DNA of 27,527 bases from Bacteroidota bacterium (GTDB lineage: Bacteria > Bacteroidota > Bacteroidia > Flavobacteriales > Crocinitomicaceae), in assembly GCA_029558435.1 (NCBI GenBank), contig JAKQEZ010000729.1:1-27527 (forward strand), read 5' to 3'. The translations under genes and the position numbers were made by a program. The stretch's first letter is position 1. Each line of letters opens with the position of its first letter. This document shows positions 7,647 to 14,251 of this stretch, in pieces. Under the pieces are notes generated by a model. It was not told where the DNA came from. It did no database searches and saw only the letters and a list, made by a program, of their open reading frames with translations.

Positions 7647-8552
7647 TTATCTGTTGAATGCTAGTAAGGTCATCCATGCTTCTTCAATCTTGTCTTCTTC
7701 AAGTAATTCCTTTGCATGACGATGTAATGCCAACTCTAATTCTTCCGGATTTTGTTCTAAAGATAGGAAAAAATCACTTAATTCCAATAATTTGTAATCA
7801 TTTACAGCAGTTTCGTCTGGAATGGTTTCAATTACTGCTAATTGGCCTAAATTGTTTGCTGTCAACACGGTACTTTTGAGAATATCTTCTGGAAGATTGT
7901 CAAACCCAACACCACAAACAGTTAACGGACGAACTAATTTAAACATCGAATTTTTATCGGCTCTGCAATACCACGGACCTCCCATGCGAGAAATTAAGTC
8001 AATTTTATGTTGGTCTATCATGCCTGTTTCATCCATCACATTTTTGGAGATGTGAATGCGTGTAACTTCGCAAATTACCAAATTACCCGCTGCTCCTCCT
8101 GCCCCCAATTCTTTAACTTCCAATACTTTACATTCTAGTTGAACAGGTGATTCGGCAACTCTAAATGGTTGAACCGTTTCTGATTTCAAAGGTGTGAACC
8201 CCGATTTCACAAATTCATCTGTTCCAGCAGGATAGGGACAACTTGCAACGTTTACTTGTTGAACCATTTCATAGGTAACAACGTTAATCACCACTTCTGG
8301 CGTTTTTATGACGTTGAAATATGTATCTTTTGGATCGGCTGTTCTTCCACTGTTTGCAGGCGAAAACACTACAATTGGTGGATTGGCACTAAACACATTG
8401 AAAAAACTAAAAGGCGCTAAATTGGCAACTCCGTTTTCATCAATGGTAGAGGCTAATGCAATTGGGCGTGGACCCACAGCTCCCAACAAATGACGGTGCA
8501 ATGTAGGAATTTCTAATTCCTTGGTGTTAAATGTTATAAAATCGTTGTTCAT
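7647..8552 (-). CDS. Flavin reductase family (FMN-binding split barrel) protein
   Basis: This 301-residue cytoplasmic protein has the flavin reductase-like split barrel in residues 1-200: GAVGPRPIALASTIDENGVANLAPFSFFNVFSANPP is the standard N-terminal signature of flavoredoxin-type proteins, where SF/SxF residues contact FMN phosphate. The family binds FMN or FAD and reduces flavins or shuttles electrons; the partner here is unknown. The C-terminal about 80 residues are an acidic helical extension (ELALHRHAKELLEEDKIEEAW) common in Bacteroidota members. The ATG overlaps the stop of the upstream DUF4836 gene (TAATG), so the two are probably translationally coupled. Confidence 0.88.
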   Translation of the reverse strand: MNNDFITFNTKELEIPTLHRHLLGAVGPRPIALASTIDENGVANLAPFSFFNVFSANPPIVVFSPANSGRTADPKDTYFNVIKTPEVVINVVTYEMVQQVNVASCPYPAGTDEFVKSGFTPLKSETVQPFRVAESPVQLECKVLEVKELGAGGAAGNLVICEVTRIHISKNVMDETGMIDQHKIDLISRMGGPWYCRADKNSMFKLVRPLTVCGVGFDNLPEDILKSTVLTANNLGQLAVIETIPDETAVNDYKLLELSDFFLSLEQNPEELELALHRHAKELLEEDKIEEAWMTLLAFNR

Positions 8553-9991
8553 TAAAATGCTAATTGATCTTCAAAAGATTGCAATGCTTTTTGAAGTACT
8601 TGTTTTAAAATATTGTCTTTATTGTCTTTTGTTTTAATGATTAATTCACCACCATCACTGTTGTAGGTGAGCGAAACACTTTTTAATAATTCTAAAAATT
8701 TCATTCCTCCATCCAAATCAAAAGAAGCAGCATCAACAGTGCTTAAGTCTAAGAAGAAATCAACCGAGTTTTTTCCAAAATTAGCTGCACTTGCTGGCAA
8801 TTGAACACTGTTTCCAACAAAATCAAGTGAGCTAGAACCTGCAATTCCAGCATTGGTTAACTCAACTTTTTTGAATTTATCGGCTAACTGTTCTTTAATT
8901 GTTTCTCCAAATTTTTTGCCTTGACCTGCCAATCCTATAAAGAAATTAAGGTCGGGTGTTAAGCCACTCATCAAATTGTTGGCATCACCAAACACCAAGG
9001 CACCAATTCTACCGTCAATTAATTTAGAAATATCGCCATCTGCAGCAAGCATTGCAAGAGCAAACGGACCACCAATTTCTTCGGTCAAGTCATCAATTGC
9101 ATTTGGAGCATATTCATTCAAGAACTCTTGTAATTTTTTAGTGTCAAGATTTAGTGATAAACCAGCTTTTGGAGCCCCTGCACCTAGATTACCAACAATT
9201 TTTGCATTGTTGTCTTTCAAGAAAAATAATTTGTTTTTCAACGCATCCGAAAAATGATTTTTTACTTTAAAAGCCATTTCTCCATTGTTGAAATTCAGTG
9301 CTCCAGAAATGAATGAGTTGGTCATCATATCGGTTAATTCTTTTTGTTTTTCAGCACTTAAATCAGCCAAATCGGTGTTGGAGGTGCCATAAAGATTAGC
9401 CAAATTAACACCAAAAGTGAAATCGTTTTTTTGGTTCAAAATATCGGCAACATAACCCGTGCTAACATCTCCAGTTAAACGTTTTCTGACAGCTGTTAAC
9501 AATGCTTTTTCGTCAGTAATCCCCGATTTAATGATAACCGTTACAATGTTTTTATCAAATGCCAAGCACATGTCGCCATCAGAAACGTATTGAAATTCTT
9601 TGTTATCAGTTACTTCAAAACCGTTTTTAACCAAGTTAGTTTTTAGTGAATCACTGTTTTTTACTTCTAAAAACAAATAGGTTGCAGCTGGATTGTTATC
9701 TTTCAAAGGACCTTCAACAGCATAAAAAACAGGTGTTTCTAAATTCACACTTGATTGCAACTGACTAAAAGTCTCGTTAACTAAAATCTTAATTTTTGGT
9801 TCATCTTGGTATCCTGTTTTGTTTAAAACATCGTTTAAGTTAAATGCTCCAAAACTGATGATATTTGTGTTGCCATTTAAGAAAGACGAAACACTTTCGG
9901 CAACAGGACGAGCGGTTGATTTTTTTCCACAAGCGATTAATAGTAGTGATACAGCAAAAATAAATAACGCTGATTGAAATATTCTTTTCAT
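8552..9991 (-). CDS. DUF4836-like lipoprotein
   Basis: This 479-residue protein begins with a lipoprotein signal peptide (MKRIFQSALFIFAVSLLLIAC) with lipobox LIAC and lipidated C21. The open frame extends 63 bases further upstream, but that stretch has no signal features and ATG 9991 places the signal peptide correctly, so I use it. The body has repeated beta-alpha sections (SSFLNGNTNIISFGAFNLNDVL, GNLGAGAPKAGLSLNLDTKKL) that fit the Bacteroidota DUF4836 family, whose function is unknown. Envelope location is expected. It lies in the porT operon, 34 bases after the FAD protein gene and overlapping the flavin reductase start by one base. Confidence 0.8.
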   Translation of the reverse strand: MKRIFQSALFIFAVSLLLIACGKKSTARPVAESVSSFLNGNTNIISFGAFNLNDVLNKTGYQDEPKIKILVNETFSQLQSSVNLETPVFYAVEGPLKDNNPAATYLFLEVKNSDSLKTNLVKNGFEVTDNKEFQYVSDGDMCLAFDKNIVTVIIKSGITDEKALLTAVRKRLTGDVSTGYVADILNQKNDFTFGVNLANLYGTSNTDLADLSAEKQKELTDMMTNSFISGALNFNNGEMAFKVKNHFSDALKNKLFFLKDNNAKIVGNLGAGAPKAGLSLNLDTKKLQEFLNEYAPNAIDDLTEEIGGPFALAMLAADGDISKLIDGRIGALVFGDANNLMSGLTPDLNFFIGLAGQGKKFGETIKEQLADKFKKVELTNAGIAGSSSLDFVGNSVQLPASAANFGKNSVDFFLDLSTVDAASFDLDGGMKFLELLKSVSLTYNSDGGELIIKTKDNKDNILKQVLQKALQSFEDQLAF

Positions 9992-10025
9992 AATAAATTG
10001 ATTTTCGGTTTCAAAATTAATAAAA

Positions 10026-11558
10026 TTACATCTTCGATGCAATGGCATCTGCACATTTCATGCCGTCAATTGCAGCAGAGATGATTCCTCCTGCATATCC
10101 TGCTCCTTCAGCACATGGATAAAGTCCAGCAATTTCAACGTGTTCCAATGTTTCAGGGTTGCGTGGAATTTGTATAGGCGATGAAGTGCGCGATTCGGGC
10201 GCATGCAAAACAGCATCGTTGGTTAAATAACCTTTCATTTTTACGCCAAAATCTTTGAATGCTTGTTGCAAACGTTTGGCAATAAACGGAGGTAAAACCG
10301 TCGTTAAATCAACCGAAACAATGCCTGGCATGTAGGAACTTCGTGGAAATTCGGTTGATTTTTTTCCTTGCACAAAATCCAACATGCGTTGTGCTGGTAC
10401 TTTTTGTGTTTTTCCGGCTGCTTCCCAACATTTTTGCTCCACTTCTTTTTGAAAATTCAAGCACACAAACGGGTTGTTTTTGTCTTTAAAATCTTCTGGA
10501 TATACAGCCACCACAATACCTGAGTTGGAATAGGGATTGTTGCGTTTTGAAGGCGACCAACCATTGGTAACTACTTCATTTTCTGCAGTTGCACACGGAG
10601 CAATGATTCCGCCCGGACACATACAAAACGAATAAACACCTCTTCCGTCAACTTGTGTTACCAACGAATAGGAGGAAGGAGGCAAAAAATCATCGTTTAA
10701 GCGACCGTGGTATTGAATTTTATCAATTAATTCTTGTGTATGTTCAATGCGAACGCCCAAGGCAAATGGTTTGGCTTCAATTTTTATATCGCGTTTGTGC
10801 AACAATTCAAAAACATCGCGCGCCGAATGCCCTGTGGCTAATATGACATGGTCAAATTTACGAACTTGAGAATGATTGAGTTCAATGGCTTCAATGGCTT
10901 TGTTTTTAACAAAAATATCGGTCATTTTTGTTTCAAAATGCACTTCGCCGCCCCATTTTTCAATTTCTTCGCGCATGGAAGTGATAATTTTGGGCAGTTT
11001 GTTGGTTCCAATATGCGGATGAGCATCGACCAAAATATCGTATTCGGCACCAAAATGAACAAACCATTTTAAGGCTTTTAGCACATCGCCACGTTTTTTG
11101 GAGCGGGTGTATAGCTTTCCGTCAGAATAAGTTCCTGCACCTCCTTCTCCAAAACAATAGTTGGATTCTGGATTAAGCACCAATTCTTTGTTGAGCAAAG
11201 CTAAATCACGTCGGCGCGAGCGCACATCTTTACCTCTTTCGTAAACAATAGGTTTTAAACCCAATTCAATGCAACGCAATGCCGCGTAAAGTCCAGCAGG
11301 ACCAGCACCAACAATAGCAACTTCTTTGGAATGGTGTACATTCTGAGGTTGAAATTGCGGTTCAAACGCTGGAATTTCTTGGTTTACATAAACTTCAAAC
11401 GTACAATTGATTTTAATTGCTGCTTTTCGTGCGTCGATGGAACGTTTTTTCCACTGAAAATTAAAATCCGTTTTTAAACCTAAGTCGGTTTTTATTTTCT
11501 GACGTAAAAAGGCTTCGTCAACCGCTTGTTCGGGCGTTACTTGAAATTGAATTTCCAT
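10026..11558 (-). CDS. FAD-dependent dehydrogenase, COG2509 family
   Basis: This 510-residue cytoplasmic flavoprotein has an N-terminal ferredoxin-like region (1-75), then the FAD-binding Rossmann motif VAIVGAGPAGLYAA (G84-G89), YERGKDVRSRRRD (106-118), a glycine-rich GEGGAGTYSDGKLYTR stretch, ATGHSARD, and the C-terminal FAD motif YPCAEGAGYAGGIISAAIDG. This set is characteristic of the widespread COG2509 'uncharacterised FAD-dependent dehydrogenase' family. Substrate is unknown. The ATG (11558) follows the porT stop TAA with zero spacing (TAA-ATG), so expression is probably coupled to porT. Confidence 0.9.
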   Translation of the reverse strand: MEIQFQVTPEQAVDEAFLRQKIKTDLGLKTDFNFQWKKRSIDARKAAIKINCTFEVYVNQEIPAFEPQFQPQNVHHSKEVAIVGAGPAGLYAALRCIELGLKPIVYERGKDVRSRRRDLALLNKELVLNPESNYCFGEGGAGTYSDGKLYTRSKKRGDVLKALKWFVHFGAEYDILVDAHPHIGTNKLPKIITSMREEIEKWGGEVHFETKMTDIFVKNKAIEAIELNHSQVRKFDHVILATGHSARDVFELLHKRDIKIEAKPFALGVRIEHTQELIDKIQYHGRLNDDFLPPSSYSLVTQVDGRGVYSFCMCPGGIIAPCATAENEVVTNGWSPSKRNNPYSNSGIVVAVYPEDFKDKNNPFVCLNFQKEVEQKCWEAAGKTQKVPAQRMLDFVQGKKSTEFPRSSYMPGIVSVDLTTVLPPFIAKRLQQAFKDFGVKMKGYLTNDAVLHAPESRTSSPIQIPRNPETLEHVEIAGLYPCAEGAGYAGGIISAAIDGMKCADAIASKM

Positions 11559-12272
11559 TTATCCTTCAAAAATTAACGAAAACACCCAGCCACTGTTGTA
11601 AATTTTGTTGATTGGACTAGAAACACGTGTGTTGTCTTGAATAAAACCGTTCACAAAACTGTGCGAATATTTAATTTCTAAGCTGAATTTAAAGAAAGGA
11701 GCAAAAAACTCAATTCCGCCACCAACTTGTCCCAAATAATCAAACTTTTTCATTTTGATAAAAGGGTCATCAAATTTTTGAGTGGCATTTTGTTGCGATT
11801 GCAAATCAACTGTAAATTGCCCGCCCACCATGCAATAAGCTGTAAAATTATTGTAACGCAATGTTCTAAATTGAAACAAAAGTGGAATATCGATGTTGGT
11901 TGAATGCACGCGCTCATCGTTGATGATTTCTTGTGTTATATCAAGAGGATCTACAAAAACTTGGTGAATAATGCGTTCTTGAAAAGAAAGTGAAGGCAAC
12001 AAACGCAAACGAACCATTGGTGTTCCGCAGCGCAAGGTTGTTAAAATACCCAATTGAGCGCCTGGTTGTGAATTAACCGATAGACTTTTGAGTCCGTAGG
12101 TTTGAAAAGCATCTTTTTTAGGTGTGATGGTGTAACTAGAAGTGTTGGCACCCAGCATAAAACCAAAGTGAAACAAGCGTTTGTCAAATTTCCGATAATT
12201 CATAGGTTTCTCCTTTTGGGCTATTGCACCAAAGGAAAAAAAGATGATTAACGACAAAATTAATTGCTTCAT
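11559..12272 (-). CDS. porT: PorT-like outer-membrane beta-barrel (type IX secretion)
   Basis: This 237-residue protein has a signal peptide (MKQLILSLIIFFSFGAIAQ, about 1-19). It then follows the PorT/SprT pattern: KRLFHFGFMLGANTSSY at the start of the mature protein, an antiparallel strand region, STNIDIPLLFQFRTLRYNNF (the conserved IPLL...RYNNF block), GQVGGGIEFFAPFFKFSLEIKYS, and a terminal aromatic strand WVFSLIFEG. PorT is an outer-membrane component required for the type IX secretion system in Porphyromonas and Flavobacterium. Its presence agrees with the T9SS sorting domains on proteins encoded elsewhere in the window. It heads a five-gene minus-strand unit. Two -7-like TATTTTTG elements lie just upstream (12296-12314). 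Confidence 0.8.
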   Translation of the reverse strand: MKQLILSLIIFFSFGAIAQKEKPMNYRKFDKRLFHFGFMLGANTSSYTITPKKDAFQTYGLKSLSVNSQPGAQLGILTTLRCGTPMVRLRLLPSLSFQERIIHQVFVDPLDITQEIINDERVHSTNIDIPLLFQFRTLRYNNFTAYCMVGGQFTVDLQSQQNATQKFDDPFIKMKKFDYLGQVGGGIEFFAPFFKFSLEIKYSHSFVNGFIQDNTRVSSPINKIYNSGWVFSLIFEG

Positions 12273-12295
12273 TACTTTGTATTAACGTAAATTTT

Positions 12296-12314
12296 CAAAA
12301 ATAGTACAAAAATA
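12296..12314 (-). promoter_or_regulatory. Tandem -7 elements for the porT operon
   Basis: On the minus strand TATTTTTG occurs twice, at 12314-12307 and 12303-12296. Both match TAnnTTTG and lie 24 and 35 bases before the porT ATG. Only one need be used; no clear -33 element is seen. Confidence 0.4.
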
Positions 12315-12343
12315 GACTTTAGAACGATAAAAAAACACGTTGC

Positions 12344-13243
12344 TTATGCATTTTGGTCTTTTTTTGAAGAAAAACTTGCTTTGATAATGGTGTTTGCAAC
12401 AACAATTGCAATAATCATAAACGATCCGATGTAAAAATTGGTGTTGAGCAATTCATCTTCGTTGAGAATTATTATAGCCATGAAAATGGTGTAAACAGGC
12501 TCCATGTTGATGGTTAGTGAGGCTGTGAATGCACCTAAAACTTTAACAACATTAATCATTAATAAAAATGCAAGGCTGGTGCAAATTAAGCCTAAAAATA
12601 AAAGTAACCAAAAATCGGTAGTAGTCATTTTGAGTGCTTCATAGGTTAGCTGATTATCAAAATACAAAACAAAAGTCAAGAAAAAAATTCCAGTAAGCAT
12701 TTCGTAAAATGTTATTTGAGGCGAAGGAATTGTTTTTACTAATTTGGCATTGGAAACAGAAAAGACGGCGGCCAACAAAGCAGCCAACAAGCCATAAGCA
12801 AGCGCCACATATTCATCTGCTTCAAAATCGGATGAAACAAAATAAATTCCATAAATGATGAGCAGTCCGAGGAAGAATTCCAGCCACGAAAATTTGCGTT
12901 TCATGATGATGGGTTCTAACCAAGTAACGTGTAAAGTGGTGGTGGAAAGGCATAAAATTCCTAAAGATGCCGTTGATAGTGCAATAGATTTATAGAAAAA
13001 CACCCAATGGGCGCTTGTAATAATGCCTACTAGAATTAATTTCCAGATGTCTTTTTTATTGGCAAGACGAATTGGAATTTTTAGTAGCGGTAAAAAAATG
13101 AGCAATCCAATTGTGGCAATAATAACGCGGTACCACACAATTACTTCGGGAGAAAGATGGATTAATTTTCCTAAAATCCCAGTAAAACCCCACACAAAAA
13201 TGATGAGGTGCATTAAGATATGGTATTGGTATTTTTTTGTCAT
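12344..13243 (-). CDS. DMT superfamily (EamA) transporter
   Basis: This 299-residue inner-membrane protein has ten hydrophobic helices arranged as two EamA repeats. The first opens with MHLIIFVWGFTGILGKLI and WYRVIIATIGLLIFL; the second opens with LLAALLAAVFSVSNAKLVK and closes with FTASLTINMEPVYTIFMAIIILNE, the typical EamA TM8-TM9 block (normally LEPV near helix 9). The family exports amino acids or other metabolites; the substrate cannot be told. The basic C-terminus (SFSSKKDQNA) is expected in the cytoplasm. The stop is 71 bases before porT, in the same direction, but porT has promoter-like elements of its own. It is divergent from tmRNA. Confidence 0.9.
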   Translation of the reverse strand: MTKKYQYHILMHLIIFVWGFTGILGKLIHLSPEVIVWYRVIIATIGLLIFLPLLKIPIRLANKKDIWKLILVGIITSAHWVFFYKSIALSTASLGILCLSTTTLHVTWLEPIIMKRKFSWLEFFLGLLIIYGIYFVSSDFEADEYVALAYGLLAALLAAVFSVSNAKLVKTIPSPQITFYEMLTGIFFLTFVLYFDNQLTYEALKMTTTDFWLLLFLGLICTSLAFLLMINVVKVLGAFTASLTINMEPVYTIFMAIIILNEDELLNTNFYIGSFMIIAIVVANTIIKASFSSKKDQNA

Positions 13244-13299
13244 ATTGGCACTTTCGGTTGCGAAATTACAGAAAGGGATTGTTTTTTATTCGTTAAATC

Positions 13300-13331
13300 T
13301 TTACTTTTTTAAGTATTCCGTTGTATCTTTG
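13300..13331 (+). promoter_or_regulatory. Promoter of tmRNA
   Basis: TTTA (13300-13303), a 20-base spacer and TATCTTTG (13324-13331, full TAnnTTTG match) precede the mature tmRNA 5' end by 11 bases. Confidence 0.6.
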
Positions 13332-13342
13332 TAGGGAAATTC

Positions 13343-13743
13343 GGGGTCGTATTGGATTTGACAGCAGATGCGGCGACTGAGTGTAAGCATGTCGAGCGTT
13401 GTGGTGTAGCTCGTTAATCTCATGTCTCAAACAATAAATGACAACACGTCATACGCACTTGCTGCTTAATTAACGGAATGTTAATAGAGCTTAATCTGAC
13501 CGAAGTACAGTAGGTTAGACAAGTACCTTCTCTCTTGTTTTAGCTTGAAGAACAGAGAATACGGAGGTTCATCCTTTCAAGCTGGCACCAAATTTACTTC
13601 GTAGGCGGTGTGAGATTTTAAGAAGTTAAGCGTTACTCTGGGTGTTCTTGTCCAATTTAACGTCGAAAATTAATCACGAACTAAACATGTAGAAGCCTTA
13701 GGAGTTCTTTGTTTGGACGAGGGTTCGAAACCCTCCGACTCCA
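13343..13743 (+). ncRNA. ssrA: Transfer-messenger RNA (tmRNA)
   Basis: The 401-nt RNA begins GGGGTCGTATTGGATTTGAC, the conserved tmRNA 5' end, and finishes with a tRNA-like half: T arm GGGTTCGAAACCC and acceptor strand CGACTCC pairing with GGGGTCG, discriminator A, no encoded CCA. The tag frame ends N-D-N-T-S-Y-A-L-A-A followed by TAA at 13467-13469, ALAA being the usual degradation signal. tmRNA with SmpB rescues stalled ribosomes and tags the nascent chain. The resume codon is not obvious: no Ala or Gly codon is seen upstream in this frame, and the frame extends back at least through S-Q-T-I. A strong terminator follows at 13752. Confidence 0.96.
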
Positions 13744-13751
13744 CTCTGATA

Positions 13752-13785
13752 AAAGCATCACCTTGAAAAGAGGCGATGCTTTTTT
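13752..13785 (+). terminator. Intrinsic terminator of tmRNA
   Basis: AAAGCATC pairs with GATGCTTT, with an inner CCT/AGG extension after one A-C mismatch. The second arm runs into a T tract. Confidence 0.9.
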
Positions 13786-13884
13786 GGTTTATACCGACTT
13801 AAGTTTACTTTAAGGAGGAAGAAAGCTAAAAAGTATCAATTTTTCGTAAGAAAAATAGGCTTTTATCCACTGCACGTTATTTAA

Positions 13885-13910
13885 AGGGTTCATAAAATAA
13901 ACCCTCCGAC
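13885..13910 (+). repeat. Partial imperfect copy of the tmRNA 3' end
   Basis: AGGGTTC (7 of 7) and AAACCCTCCGAC (12 of 12) match tmRNA positions 13720-13726 and 13728-13739. The copy could be a remnant attachment site, since tmRNA 3' ends are frequent integration targets, or simply a hairpin formed by AGGGTT/AACCCT. Confidence 0.45.
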
Positions 13911-13938
13911 CTTTTCAATAGAACCATAATTTTCCTAA

Positions 13939-13970
13939 TTGTGTGCATTTTTTTATTTTTTTGCACACAA
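13939..13970. repeat. Perfect 9-bp inverted repeat with T-rich loop
   Basis: TTGTGTGCA and TGCACACAA are perfect reverse complements separated by 14 bases that are almost all T. It could be a terminator-like hairpin or a protein-binding palindrome. Confidence 0.6.
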
Positions 13971-14251
13971 AAACGTGTTATAAGTTGGTTGTATTTGTTG
14001 GTGCTTTTTATTACATTTACCCCAAAATGCTGCAATTTTATAAAACTAACAGCTATTTGAAGAATTGATGGAATTAATTAACTCGCTTCAAAATTGATGT
14101 AAAAATTATGCTTAAAGTGCCTTTTGCAAATCAGAAATATAGAACAGTTTCTTTTAGTGCTATTGAACGTAGCAAGTCCAATTCAATTGTTCTTTTATTG
14201 AAACACTCAAGCAATCAGGTCGTTGTACATCATTCAATTTTGTAATTTGCG

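Larger units (their letters stand above)
13786..14251. other. Intergenic region with tmRNA-tail-like duplication and hairpin
   Basis: These 466 bases carry no credible gene. Two structures stand out. At 13885-13910, AGGGTTC and then AAACCCTCCGAC repeat the T-arm/acceptor end of the tmRNA (13720-13739), with a loop six bases longer. At 13939-13970 lies a long hairpin. The remaining sequence up to the TPR-CHAT start is AT-rich, with no full -33/-7 promoter that I can support. Confidence 0.6.

Noticed and set aside
8976..9257. 93-residue plus-strand open frame
   Set aside because: It lies wholly inside the DUF4836 lipoprotein gene on the other strand and has no signal, domain or promoter; it is a shadow frame.
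13023..13334. 103-residue plus-strand open frame overlapping the tmRNA promoter
   Set aside because: It is antisense to the EamA gene and runs through the divergent promoter region; nothing supports translation.
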